NCBI GenBank assembly: GCA_963922815.1
Contig: CAWUKD010000007.1
Coordinates: 1 to 52,063 of the forward strand
Direction of reading: 5' to 3'
Source of the DNA: SZUA-146 sp963922815
GTDB taxonomy: Bacteria > Pseudomonadota > Gammaproteobacteria > Steroidobacterales > SZUA-146
DNA length: 52,063 nucleotides
The notes under the pieces were generated by a model that saw nothing but the letters and a program-made list of their open reading frames with translations, was not told where the DNA came from and searched no databases. A program made the translations under genes and the position numbers. Positions 33,197 to 42,347 of the stretch are shown in pieces (position 1 is the stretch's first letter; each line of letters opens with the position of its first letter).

Positions 33197-34711
33197 TTGG
33201 CACTCGATCGCATCATACGGTGGGTACTGACAATAGGCGTGCTATTGCTCACGATTATTGTGCTGGGCACGGTTTTGTACCTGACCGAGTCGTTCTTTGC
33301 CGTCTGGGATCGACTGCGGGCTGCGCCGACCTGGCTCTTTGTTTCCTACGTCGCTGCCATCTCTGTGTTTCTGCTGGCAACGCTGTACGTCATGTGGAAA
33401 CTGCTGCGACCACGGCGCGGGCCGAAGCTGGGCAAGCGAGAGGCTCGTCCTACCGAAGAGGGTGTGGCGGAACGCCTGCAGAAAGCAGAGCAGGCCGGAG
33501 TCGAAGTCGATCCTGCTCAAAGCGAACTCAATAAACTCGCTCAGCGTCGTGCCGACGATTCGGTGTACGTCACGTTCTTTGGCGAAATCAGCAGCGGCAA
33601 GAGCTCGCTGATCAAAGCCCTGCTCCATGAGACTGACAACGATATTGAGGTCAGCGTGCGGGGCGGCTCAACGAGACGAGTGCAGGAATATCGTGGCGAC
33701 AATTACCCGGGCTGGGTGTTTTCCGATGTGCCGGGTATGAACGAGATTGATACGCAGCTGGACAGCCTGGCACTGGATGAAGCCCGCCGCGCACACGTCG
33801 TGGTTTATGTTTGCGACAGTGATCTGACGCGCACAGAATTCGGGCAGGTCAGTAGCCTGGTAGAGCTCGAAAAGCCGGTGATAGTCGCGATCAACAAAAG
33901 TGATCTGATGAGTGAAACGGAACAGAAAGCGGTCATCGAGCAGGTCAGGCAGCGGTTGGGATCGCTGCGTTCCTCCACGACAAAGCTTTATTCGCTGCAC
34001 GTTGTTCCGACCTCGACTGCGACGCGTGAGACCGTTGTACGGATACTGCCGAACGGGCAGGAAGAGGAGATCGAACGCACCGTTGACGCCCATATTGGCC
34101 CGTTGACCAAAACCATTAATACGCTCGTTTCGCGCAGCCCGGAACGTCTAGAAGCGCTGCGTGACAGCGCCGTTTTTGAACTCGCTTCGGCGCACCTCGA
34201 TACGGCGGAGCAGGCGTATCGCAAGCGTGAAGCCGATGCCATGGTGCAGCGATACACGCAAAAGGCCGTAGTTGGCGCGCTGGCGGCGATTGCACCGGGA
34301 ACCGATCTGCTGATTCAGGGTGTGCTGGCTACGGCCCTCGTCAGGGAAATGTGTGCGCTGTACGACGCGCCGGTTCGCGATCTTGATACGCAGGCGTTTC
34401 TCGATGAAGCGCAAAAGCGCGTTGGCAAAGCCGTGCCGGTGGTTTTGGCGGTGGCAGGAAACGCGCTCAAAGCGTTTCCGGGGCTGGGTACGGTAGCGGG
34501 CGGATTCACGCATGCGATTGCCTACGGACTGATCTTCGACGCGCTCGGTAAAAGCCTCGCGCTCACGCTAAATGAAGGCCATGGTTTAAACCTGAAAAAG
34601 GCCGGCACACACTTTGAGGAATCGCTCAGTCATGATCTGGAAACGCGTACGAAACGTATTGCCAAACTGGTTCTCGCCACTCAGCGCAAAGAAAAGGGCT
34701 CCTCAGAATGA
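33197..34711 (+). CDS. membrane-anchored GTPase 1 (Era/dynamin-like with DUF697-type C-terminus)
   Basis: 504 residues. Two N-terminal membrane helices (about 5-28 and 45-69), a charged linker, and a GTPase domain: G1 GEISSGKS (129-136), G3 DVPGMNE (from Asp177), G4 NKSD (233-236). After the GTPase domain comes a helical region with hydrophobic stretches (AVVGALAAIAPGTDLLIQGVLATALVREM and VVLAVAGNALKAFPGLGTVAGGFTHAIAYG) like DUF697 proteins. The start is TTG 33197 without a visible Shine-Dalgarno, right after the SDR gene, which fits translational coupling. A second GTPase of similar design follows directly. Possible role: membrane remodelling or stress; not known. Confidence 0.82.
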   Translation: MALDRIIRWVLTIGVLLLTIIVLGTVLYLTESFFAVWDRLRAAPTWLFVSYVAAISVFLLATLYVMWKLLRPRRGPKLGKREARPTEEGVAERLQKAEQAGVEVDPAQSELNKLAQRRADDSVYVTFFGEISSGKSSLIKALLHETDNDIEVSVRGGSTRRVQEYRGDNYPGWVFSDVPGMNEIDTQLDSLALDEARRAHVVVYVCDSDLTRTEFGQVSSLVELEKPVIVAINKSDLMSETEQKAVIEQVRQRLGSLRSSTTKLYSLHVVPTSTATRETVVRILPNGQEEEIERTVDAHIGPLTKTINTLVSRSPERLEALRDSAVFELASAHLDTAEQAYRKREADAMVQRYTQKAVVGALAAIAPGTDLLIQGVLATALVREMCALYDAPVRDLDTQAFLDEAQKRVGKAVPVVLAVAGNALKAFPGLGTVAGGFTHAIAYGLIFDALGKSLALTLNEGHGLNLKKAGTHFEESLSHDLETRTKRIAKLVLATQRKEKGSSE

Positions 34712-34745
34712 CCCTTCGCGACGCGACCTCGATGTGCTTGAGGAC

Positions 34746-36071
34746 ATGACCTCGATAGGCGACAACGGGGATCCTGCAGGGGGCAGCGCCGGTCGTGAGA
34801 AATCGCATCTGGCACTGGCACGGGAATCTCTAAGAGAATTGCTCCGTGACAAGCGCGTGCCGACGGATGTGCGCACGGCTCTGGCTGACGACTATGCCGA
34901 GGTACAGCGGCTACTCGACAAGCTGGAGCACGGGCATGTTCATATCGCTGTGTTCGGACGCGTCAGCGTGGGCAAGTCTTCACTGCTCAATGCACTGCTT
35001 GGAAAACAGGCTTTCTCAACCAGTCCGGTTCACGGCGAAACGCGCACGTCGGCACACAGCAGCTGGGACGAATACGATACCGGCGGAGTATTTCTGATCG
35101 ATACCCCCGGCATCAATGAGGTGGACGGAGAAGCGCGCGAACAGCTGGCAAAAGACGTGGCCGGTCGCGCCGATCTGATTCTCTTCGTGATTGAAGGTGA
35201 CCTGACAGATACGGAATTTACCGCGCTCAAACTGCTGGTAGATCAGCAGCGCCCGGTTATCGTGGTGATTAACAAGGTGGATCGGTATCCCGCCAGTCAG
35301 CGAACGGAACTGGTCGACGTTGTAACGAACAGACTTGATGGTCTCGTAACGCCCGATAACATCGTGCAGGCCAGCGCCGACCCCGCCGCGCAGGTTGTGA
35401 TTACGGTCGACATCGATGGCAATGAAACCGAGTCAACGCGAGAGCCTCAGCCAGATGTTGCGCAGGTAAAGACTCGCCTTTGGGCCATACTTGAGTCCGA
35501 AGGACAAACGCTGTCTGCTCTTAACGCGGGACTGTTTGCGAGCGACCTGACGGATTCGGTTGCCACGCGAATTGTCGAACTGCGCCGGGAACTGGGCGAC
35601 AAAGTCATCCGCACCTACTGCCTGTCAAAAGGCGTTGCCGTGGCGATCAATCCTGTCCCGGTCGCCGACCTGTTCGCGGCCGCGTTTGTTGACGGTGCCA
35701 TGGTGTGGCACCTGTCCCGGTTGTACGATTTGCCAATAACCCGATCTGAGGCCGGTACACTGGTCAAGGTTATTCTGACGCAGGCTGCGGCATTGATGGG
35801 CACCGTCTGGGCGGTGCATCTTGCCTCCGCGGCTCTGAAGGTTGGAACTGGCGGCATGTCAGTGGCGGTGACTGCAGGGGCACAGGGCGCCATTGCGTAT
35901 TACAGTACTATGGTGGTTGGCAAAGTGGCCGAAGCCTACTTGCGGAAAGGCAAGTCATGGGGCGAGGGCGGGCCGAAGACCGTGGTCAGGGAAATTCTGG
36001 ATAGCCTCGATCGGGACTCCATACTGGAGCAGGCCAAAGCGGATATACGCCGCAAGCTCAAACAACGTTAA
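34746..36071 (+). CDS. GTPase 2 (Era-like with DUF697-type C-terminus)
   Basis: 441 residues from ATG 34746; a longer frame starting at ATG 34632 (38 more residues, basic, GAGGA 11 bases upstream) overlaps GTPase 1, and I cannot decide between them. G1 GRVSVGKS (71-78), G3 DTPGINE (from Asp119), G4 NKVD (176-179). The C-terminal about 150 residues have hydrophobic helices (VAVAINPVPVADLFAAAFVDGAMVW, LTQAAALMGTVWAVHLASAALK) similar in layout to GTPase 1, so the two look like divergent duplicates. No N-terminal membrane helices as in GTPase 1. It lies between GTPase 1 and plsB (23 bases downstream), in an operon. Function unknown. Confidence 0.82.
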   Translation: MTSIGDNGDPAGGSAGREKSHLALARESLRELLRDKRVPTDVRTALADDYAEVQRLLDKLEHGHVHIAVFGRVSVGKSSLLNALLGKQAFSTSPVHGETRTSAHSSWDEYDTGGVFLIDTPGINEVDGEAREQLAKDVAGRADLILFVIEGDLTDTEFTALKLLVDQQRPVIVVINKVDRYPASQRTELVDVVTNRLDGLVTPDNIVQASADPAAQVVITVDIDGNETESTREPQPDVAQVKTRLWAILESEGQTLSALNAGLFASDLTDSVATRIVELRRELGDKVIRTYCLSKGVAVAINPVPVADLFAAAFVDGAMVWHLSRLYDLPITRSEAGTLVKVILTQAAALMGTVWAVHLASAALKVGTGGMSVAVTAGAQGAIAYYSTMVVGKVAEAYLRKGKSWGEGGPKTVVREILDSLDRDSILEQAKADIRRKLKQR

Positions 36072-36094
36072 TCGTCATTCTAGCCAGGTAGCGT

Positions 36095-38608
36095 ATGAAG
36101 ACATCCTCAATCCGGGAGTCATTCTCTCAGTGGTTCGGCCTCAAAGCGCCAGCTCAATGGGTGCTTCAGCGTTTTTTAATGCTGTGGGTCAAGGCGTCCG
36201 TGCTGCCCGGTGATCTGGACGAACTTGGTATCGATCGTGAGCGGCCGGTTTGCTATGTTCTCGATCTCGATGGCATTTCAAATTCTCTGATTCTCAGAGA
36301 CGTATGCCATGAGATGGGGCTGCCCGATTCGGGTGGCGAAATCCAGGGCACTGACCTGGAGCTGCCGGCAACGGTGTACATGCGCCGGCTGAGCGGCGTG
36401 CTGGTGCGTCGGGCGGACCCGCGTATTTCCCCGCAAACCACGCGGATTGCTGAAGCCTACGCCGCGGGTGACGTTGATGACGTACAGTTCGTGCCCGTCA
36501 GCATTCACTGGGGAAGAGCGCCGCAAAAAGAAGAGTCACTGTTAAAGCTGCTGTTTTCGGATAGCTGGTCTATCGCGGGTCGGCTGCGCAAGGTGATGAT
36601 CATTCTCATCCACGGCCGCAATATGTATCTGCAGTTCAGCAAACCCATTTCGCTGCGCGAACAGTTTCCCAGGGATGAATATGATGATCGGTCCGTGCGC
36701 AAACTCTCGCGCATACTGCGGGTTCATTTTCGCCGTGTCCGGGAAGCGGCTATTGGACCGGATCTTTCGCACAAGCGACTGATGATTAGCGATATTCTGG
36801 ATTCGGATAGCGTCAGGCGGGCCATCGAGCGCGAATCAGCGCGCAGCAATATCCCTGTCGACAAGGCAAAGGACAAAGCCCGGGGTTATCTGAACGAAAT
36901 TGCGGCGAACTACTCGCACGCCGTCATTCGTGTACTGGAGACGCTGTTGAAGTGGCTCTGGAACAGCCTTTATTCAGGCATCGTACAAAACAATTTCAAA
37001 GCCGTGCAGGAAGTCGCTCAGGGCCGGGAAGTGATTTACGTTCCGTGTCACCGGAGTCACGTAGATTACCTGCTGCTGAGCTATGTGCTTTACGTACAGG
37101 GGCTGGTGCCACCGCACGTGGCGGCCGGAATCAATCTGAACCTGCCGGTTGTCGGAGGCATTCTGCGCCGGGGCGGTGCGTTTTTTCTGCGCCGCAGTTT
37201 CAGAGGGCAGCGACTCTATGCGGCGGTATTCGACGCCTATCTGCGACGCAACCTGTCCAAGGGTGTGTCAATTGAATACTTCATCGAAGGTACGCGCAGC
37301 CGCACAGGGAAGCTGCTCGATGCCAAGGGCGGCATGCTGTCCATGACTGTGAAGAGCTATCTGAAGGACCGGGCTCGTCCGATCGTGTTTGTCCCGGTGT
37401 ACTTCGGCTATGAGCGATTGCTGGAAGGGCGCAGCTACGAAAACGAACTGAGCGGTGCGGCCAAGAAAAAAGAAACGATTTGGGGATTGATCAAGTCCGT
37501 GAAACTGCTGCGCGAGAACTTTGGCGATGTATATGTCAATTTTGGTACGCCCATTCATCTGGATGAAAATCTGGATGAGGTGGCAGGCGGGTGGCGTGAG
37601 TCACTGACGCTCGACGAACATGGTGAAGTTGATGCGACCGTCATCGATTCGCTGGCCAAGACCATCGTGCCCAAACTGGGCGTTGATATTCTGACCGAAA
37701 TAAACGCCAACGCGGCCATCGGTCCGATAAACCTGCTGGGTCTGGTGCTTCAGGCTACCGAGACTCAAACGCTGGACGAAGCGGATTTGCAGGTGCAGCT
37801 TGGACTTTACGTTCATCTTCTCATGCAGTTGCCTTACTCGTCGCAAACGACGCTGGCCGAACTGGTGACGACTTCACCAACCGGTGCCAATATTATTCGC
37901 TACGGAATCGAATTTGGCCTGATCGAGCGATATCCCCACAAGCTGGGAGATGTCATCGGACTGAACGAGAAAAATGGCGTGATGCTCAACTACTATCGCA
38001 ACAACGTTAAGCACCTGCTCGCAATACCGTCGCTGCTGGCGTGTGCCTACATGTCCCAGCGCGCATTGCCTCGCGAGGAGCTTGTCGAATTTGTGCAGGG
38101 TATGTACGCGCTGGCCCGCGGCGAGTATTTCTTGCGCTGGGAGCTCGATGACGTGGCGGAGCCTGTGGATGAGGCGCTTGCCGAACTGGTCAAACTGGAT
38201 TTACTGGTACCGGAAGTGGGCGGCAAATTGCTGGCGCGCCCTGCGTCCGATACCAGCGAAATTCGGCAGCTCGATTTGCTGGCACACATTTTTTACGAAA
38301 CGGTGGAGCGCTACAGTGCAATATTGAATGTGTTACTGGACACCCCGTCCGGCACCTTGCGCCTGGCCGAACTGGAAGAAAAAGCGAGTCTGGTCGCGGA
38401 AAAACTGTCGATCCTCGACAGCAACTTTGATCCTGCCTATCTCGACAGGCGGGCGTTGCGGCGCGCCATGTCCAGCCTGCTGGCAAGCGAACGCGTGTGG
38501 CGGGACGATGACCGCAATCTTTGCTATGGTGAAGACCTTGTTCGCACCGGCGCTCTGGTGGCCAAGGCGATCGACGTGCCGGCCCGACGTATTTCACATC
38601 ACGGATAG
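36095..38608 (+). CDS. plsB: glycerol-3-phosphate 1-O-acyltransferase PlsB
   Basis: 837 residues, near the E. coli length (807). Acyltransferase blocks in order: H319-R-S-H-V-D324 (HX4D catalytic pair), GGAFFLRRSF, FIEGTRSRTGK with Glu398, and IVFVPVYFGYERL. N-terminal VCYVLDLDGISNSLILRDVC and the long C-terminal helical half are typical of the bacterial PlsB/mitochondrial GPAT branch. It is an inner-membrane peripheral enzyme that puts the first acyl chain on sn-glycerol-3-phosphate from acyl-ACP or acyl-CoA. It is the last large gene of the SDR-GTPase-GTPase operon, an unusual company for it: elsewhere it usually stands alone. AGGTAG precedes the ATG. Confidence 0.95.
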   Translation: MKTSSIRESFSQWFGLKAPAQWVLQRFLMLWVKASVLPGDLDELGIDRERPVCYVLDLDGISNSLILRDVCHEMGLPDSGGEIQGTDLELPATVYMRRLSGVLVRRADPRISPQTTRIAEAYAAGDVDDVQFVPVSIHWGRAPQKEESLLKLLFSDSWSIAGRLRKVMIILIHGRNMYLQFSKPISLREQFPRDEYDDRSVRKLSRILRVHFRRVREAAIGPDLSHKRLMISDILDSDSVRRAIERESARSNIPVDKAKDKARGYLNEIAANYSHAVIRVLETLLKWLWNSLYSGIVQNNFKAVQEVAQGREVIYVPCHRSHVDYLLLSYVLYVQGLVPPHVAAGINLNLPVVGGILRRGGAFFLRRSFRGQRLYAAVFDAYLRRNLSKGVSIEYFIEGTRSRTGKLLDAKGGMLSMTVKSYLKDRARPIVFVPVYFGYERLLEGRSYENELSGAAKKKETIWGLIKSVKLLRENFGDVYVNFGTPIHLDENLDEVAGGWRESLTLDEHGEVDATVIDSLAKTIVPKLGVDILTEINANAAIGPINLLGLVLQATETQTLDEADLQVQLGLYVHLLMQLPYSSQTTLAELVTTSPTGANIIRYGIEFGLIERYPHKLGDVIGLNEKNGVMLNYYRNNVKHLLAIPSLLACAYMSQRALPREELVEFVQGMYALARGEYFLRWELDDVAEPVDEALAELVKLDLLVPEVGGKLLARPASDTSEIRQLDLLAHIFYETVERYSAILNVLLDTPSGTLRLAELEEKASLVAEKLSILDSNFDPAYLDRRALRRAMSSLLASERVWRDDDRNLCYGEDLVRTGALVAKAIDVPARRISHHG

Positions 38609-38791
38609 ACAGCAGGTTGTCAGCGTGTGGCATTGATGCGATATGACCGCGACACCGCGGTGGCAAAACCCGGGGTTGAGTCAACATCAATAAAGCATCC
38701 TCGACCATGGCCTCCATGATACTTTGGAATGAGTCCGCTGTAACAGCGCCCACGGATTGCCGCAGACCGAGCGAAACGGGAGATCCTTCGC

Positions 38792-38965
38792 ATGGACGAT
38801 TTACTCAAACCTCTTGAAGACGAGCACAGCGCACTGTTGGCCGAACAGTCCGAACTCGATGCCATCAGCGCGGCGCTGGCCGATCAGGCCAATAACCTTG
38901 ACGCTCTGGAGCAGGCGCTTGACACGCTGCTGACTGAAGTACGTGAGGCAGCCTCAACCTCCTGA
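38792..38965 (+). CDS. 57-residue coiled-coil mini-protein
   Basis: Starts with ATG 38792 behind GGGAG ten bases upstream and ends at TGA 38963. The peptide begins M-D-D-L-L-K-P-L-E-D and is almost wholly helical, with Leu/Ala at heptad spacing (LLAEQSELDAISAALADQ, LDALEQALDTLLTEV). It is strongly acidic and has no membrane span or signal. It lies 183 bases after plsB and ends 10 bases before the stop of the facing PNPOx-like gene. It could be a small dimeric or partner-binding protein; no family recognised. Confidence 0.55.
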   Translation: MDDLLKPLEDEHSALLAEQSELDAISAALADQANNLDALEQALDTLLTEVREAASTS

Positions 38966-38975
38966 ATCCGTGCGC

Positions 38976-39542
38976 TTAGTCCGAACGTGGGCTGTCTGTG
39001 CCATCAAGCCCGGGGAGTCCGTCGAGGCTCTGCGAGTTTTTTTCACGGCGATACTCGGCCAGTTCTTCGGGTGTTTTGGCATCGCTCCATTTACGGTGCG
39101 CGCTGCGTTCTCCCTTGTACTCATATTCGGGCACACCAAAGCCGCAGGCGTCGCGTATGCAGGTGACGTTCACCACAATAAAGTTACGCACGGTGGGCAA
39201 GTGCCCGAACATCTCCCGGAGCGAATCAAAGCGCTCATCGTAAGACTGGACTACGGACCCGCTGCCGTAGAACCTGAATATCTTGGGGGGTCCCTCAAAG
39301 GCGCATAGCATGATCACGATGCGGCCGTTCTCACGAACGTGAGCAACGGTTTCGATGCCGCTTCCTCCCACGTCGGCATAAACCAGTTCGTGCGGCCCTG
39401 TTACCCGGAGGCCGTCCAGTCCTTTGGGCGAACAGTTAATCATACCGTCGCCGGACAGTGGCGCAGTCGATACAAAGAACAGCTTCTGGCGCTCGATCCA
39501 GCTACGAATCCGCGAATCTATCTGCTTAAATTCTTTACCCAT
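38976..39542 (-). CDS. pyridoxamine 5'-phosphate oxidase family (flavin-binding split-barrel) protein
   Basis: 188 residues. Split-barrel landmarks: FFVSTAPLSGDGMINCSPKGLDGLRV near residue 22, GSGIETVAHVRENGRIVIMLCAFEGPPKIFRFYGSGSVV in the middle. This matches the PNPOx-like family that includes pyridoxamine oxidase-related and FMN-binding proteins of unknown reaction. The C-terminal about 40 residues are charged and disordered. Cytoplasmic. It is monocistronic on the minus strand and diverges from trhO. A true PdxH is unlikely, because the C-terminal RLSP-type motif is missing. Substrate unknown. Confidence 0.8.
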   Translation of the reverse strand: MGKEFKQIDSRIRSWIERQKLFFVSTAPLSGDGMINCSPKGLDGLRVTGPHELVYADVGGSGIETVAHVRENGRIVIMLCAFEGPPKIFRFYGSGSVVQSYDERFDSLREMFGHLPTVRNFIVVNVTCIRDACGFGVPEYEYKGERSAHRKWSDAKTPEELAEYRREKNSQSLDGLPGLDGTDSPRSD

Positions 39543-39614
39543 AGTCGGTGCCCCGGTGTGATAGCGGTTCTGACAATAGTACCTCGCCTGCTGTCATAGT
39601 AAACTTGTCGCACT

Positions 39615-40526
39615 ATGACTGAGTATCACATTGCCGCGTTCTACCATTTTGCCGATTTGCCCGAGTTTGCAGACTGGCCGGCGCCCATTGAAGCGCTCTG
39701 CGCGCGCCATAGTCTGATAGGCACCATTTTGCTGGCGCATGAAGGTGTGAACGGAACAGTGGCGGGCAGTCGCGAAGGGCTCGAAGCCCTTTTAGCGCAC
39801 TTGCGCAGCGATGAGCGTTTTACCGGGCTCATGGCCAAGTGGTCCCAAACGGACGAGAAGCCTTTTCTGCGCATGAAAGTCCGGCTAAAAAAAGAAATCG
39901 TCAGCCTCGGCGTAGACGGAGTCAAACCACACGAGGGGACGGGCCACCAGGTGCCGTCGGACCAGTGGAATGCGCTGATCAGCGATCCGGACGTCGTGGT
40001 CATCGATACCCGAAATCAATACGAGGTGGAGGTCGGAACCTTCGAACATGCGGTAAGTCCTCATTCCGATTCGTTTCGGGAGTTTCCGGAATATGTTGAG
40101 CACCATCTTGATCCGGAAAAAAATCGCAAGGTGGCCATGTTCTGTACCGGCGGGATTCGCTGTGAAAAAGCCTCGGCGTACATGCTTGAGAAGGGCTTCG
40201 AGGAGGTCTACCAGCTACAGGGTGGCATATTGCAGTATCTGGAGGATACGGCAGTTGAAGACTCTCTGTGGAAAGGCGAGTGTTTCGTGTTTGACCGCCG
40301 GGTGACCGTGGATGGAGATCTCAATCAGGGAAATTACGTCCAGTGCCACGCCTGCAGGCGTCCTCTGACCACTGAGGACACCGAATCGGAAGACTATGAA
40401 AAAGGCGTCAGCTGCCCACACTGCATCGCTGAAACCAGCGACGAGCGCCGCGCCGCATTTCGGGAGCGTCAGCGACAGGTAGAGCTGTCCAAACGTCGCG
40501 GTGGCCAGCATATTGGACCTGATTAG
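39615..40526 (+). CDS. trhO: tRNA uridine(34) hydroxylase TrhO (YceA), rhodanese-like
   Basis: 303 residues. N-terminal about 90 residues form the acylphosphatase-like domain with HEGVNGTVAGS, followed by a rhodanese domain (VVVIDTRNQYEVEVGTFEHAV) whose active Cys177 is in FCTGGIRCEKASAYMLEKGFEEVYQL, with a second Cys183. The C-terminal part has a metal-binding-type CHAC ... CPHC quartet. TrhO (YceA) makes 5-hydroxyuridine at position 34 of some tRNAs in an O2-dependent way. The ATG lies about 70 bases after the divergent gene start; single gene. Confidence 0.93.
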   Translation: MTEYHIAAFYHFADLPEFADWPAPIEALCARHSLIGTILLAHEGVNGTVAGSREGLEALLAHLRSDERFTGLMAKWSQTDEKPFLRMKVRLKKEIVSLGVDGVKPHEGTGHQVPSDQWNALISDPDVVVIDTRNQYEVEVGTFEHAVSPHSDSFREFPEYVEHHLDPEKNRKVAMFCTGGIRCEKASAYMLEKGFEEVYQLQGGILQYLEDTAVEDSLWKGECFVFDRRVTVDGDLNQGNYVQCHACRRPLTTEDTESEDYEKGVSCPHCIAETSDERRAAFRERQRQVELSKRRGGQHIGPD

Positions 40527-40689
40527 GCCCCAACCATGGGGCAGATGCGATGGCGGGACCTGTCTGATAGTTCCGAATGCGTCACAAGGGTGCAATTAGT
40601 TCGTCATTCGCCTTTCGTTTTGTGGCCATTTGGCTTTAAATACAGCAAGGCTTGTGGGAGTGGGCGAAGTTCATTAACAAGACGCCGCA

Positions 40690-40710
40690 CGGTATCGTCT
40701 CCCGATACCG
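40690..40710. promoter_or_regulatory. 8-bp perfect hairpin upstream of pntA
   Basis: CGGTATCG and CGATACCG around TCTCC, 87 bases before the pntA start. No T-run follows, so it is not a standard terminator. It may be an operator or a leader structure. The whole 270-base gap between trhO and pntA has no other visible gene. Confidence 0.35.
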
Positions 40711-40796
40711 GGTTGGCTGATTCTTATTAATCCCTCCCATGGCCTGCAACAAGAAATCGTCCAGGTCTTACCTTTTCGGCTTAAGGAGCTGCAAGT

Positions 40797-42338
40797 ATGC
40801 GCATTGGGATTCCACGTGAACGCTATACCGGCGAAAAACGCGTCGCCACGACGCCTGACGTCGCTCGTCAACTGATTGAACTCGGATACGACGTCAGTAT
40901 CGAAACCAACGCCGGAGCGGCGGCCAATTTTACCGATGCATCCTATTCTGACGCCGGTGTAACCATCGAAGCCGATCGGGCCAGCCTCTTTCAGGCCTCC
41001 GATATTGTTTTGAAGGTCCGTGCCCCCGACGATGACGAGCTTGCGCTGTTGCGGCCCGGACAAACGCTGATTGGTTTTCTGTGGCCGGCCCAGAATCCCG
41101 AGCTGCTGGAGACGCTCAAGGCCAAACAGGTGACCGCACTGTCCATGGACAGCGTTCCGCGCATATCGCGCGCCCAGAAAATGGACGCGCTGAGCTCCAT
41201 GGCGAACATTGGCGGCTATCGTGCCATTGTCGAAGCGTCGCAGCACTTTCCCAGATTTTTCACCGGTCAGATCACGGCAGCCGGTCGCATTCCGCCCGCC
41301 AAAGTAATGGTCATCGGTGCCGGTGTGGCCGGTCTTGCGGCCATTGGCGCCGCCAAGAGCATGGGTGCCATTGTGCGTGCGTTTGATACCCGCCCTGAAG
41401 TTAAAGAGCAGGTCGAGAGTATGGACGCCGAGTTCCTCGAACTCGACTTCGAAGAAGATGAAGACGGGGCGGGCGAGGGCGGCTACGCCAAAGTGATGAG
41501 TGAGGCCTTTATCAAGGCGGAAATGGAACTGTTTGCCGACCAGGCCAGGGAAGTCGACATCATTGTCACGACAGCCCTGATCCCCGGTAAGCCGGCGCCT
41601 CGACTGATTACCAAAGAAATGGTCGAGTCGATGAAGGACGGCAGTGTGGTCGTCGATCTGGCGTCAGAGCAGGGAGGTAACTGCGAGCTGACCCGGCCCG
41701 GTGAAGTTCATCGTCAACACGGGGTAACGCTGATCGGTTATTCCGATCTGCCCAGCCGCATGGCCACTCAGAGCAGTCAGCTGTATGCGAGCAACCTGCG
41801 CCACCTGCTCACAGACATGACGCCGAACAAGGATGGCGAATTGCTCGTTGATTTTGAAGACGAAGTCGTGCGCGGTGCCACAGTGACCAAAGGCGGAGAG
41901 ACCACCTGGCCACCGCCGGCGCCCAAATTATCCGCCGCGCCTCCCAAGCCTGCGGCCGCTCCGGTTGCCGCCGCACCGGCCGAGCCCGAGGAACGGTCGA
42001 AGTGGGGGCCGCTGATTGCCGCGCTGGTTGGCGTGGCGGCATTGCTCGGACTGGGTCACGTAGCACCACCGGACTTTATGGCGCATTTCACTGTATTTGT
42101 TCTGGCCTGTTTCGTCGGATACATGGTCATCTGGAACGTGTCGCCTGCGCTGCACACGCCGCTTATGAGTGTGACCAACGCGATCAGCAGCATCATTATT
42201 ATTGGTGCGCTACTGCAAATCGATTCTTCCAGCGGTGTTGTGATTGTTATGGCGGCAATCGCCGTGCTGATTACCAGCATCAACATTGTCGGCGGCTTTG
42301 CTGTCACTCAGCGCATGCTGCGCATGTTTCAGAAATAG
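40797..42338 (+). CDS. pntA: NAD(P) transhydrogenase subunit alpha
   Basis: 513 residues, as in E. coli (510). NAD(H)-binding domain I (about 1-380) starts MRIGIPRE and contains KVMVIGAGVAGLAAIGAAKSMGA and RAFDTRPEVKEQVESM. A Pro/Ala-rich linker (about 383-400) leads to four membrane helices at the C-terminus. With PntB it forms the proton-pumping transhydrogenase that uses the proton gradient to reduce NADP+ with NADH, in the inner membrane. AAGGAG lies nine bases before the ATG. NADPH from it could feed the acyl reductase and lipid synthesis (inference). pntB follows nine bases later. Confidence 0.97.
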   Translation: MRIGIPRERYTGEKRVATTPDVARQLIELGYDVSIETNAGAAANFTDASYSDAGVTIEADRASLFQASDIVLKVRAPDDDELALLRPGQTLIGFLWPAQNPELLETLKAKQVTALSMDSVPRISRAQKMDALSSMANIGGYRAIVEASQHFPRFFTGQITAAGRIPPAKVMVIGAGVAGLAAIGAAKSMGAIVRAFDTRPEVKEQVESMDAEFLELDFEEDEDGAGEGGYAKVMSEAFIKAEMELFADQAREVDIIVTTALIPGKPAPRLITKEMVESMKDGSVVVDLASEQGGNCELTRPGEVHRQHGVTLIGYSDLPSRMATQSSQLYASNLRHLLTDMTPNKDGELLVDFEDEVVRGATVTKGGETTWPPPAPKLSAAPPKPAAAPVAAAPAEPEERSKWGPLIAALVGVAALLGLGHVAPPDFMAHFTVFVLACFVGYMVIWNVSPALHTPLMSVTNAISSIIIIGALLQIDSSSGVVIVMAAIAVLITSINIVGGFAVTQRMLRMFQK

Positions 42339-42347
42339 GGGGCGCAC

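Noticed and set aside
34632..34745. N-terminal extension of GTPase 2 overlapping GTPase 1
   Set aside because: Possible (basic start, GAGGA 11 bases upstream), but it overlaps the conserved end of the upstream gene; kept only as an alternative start.
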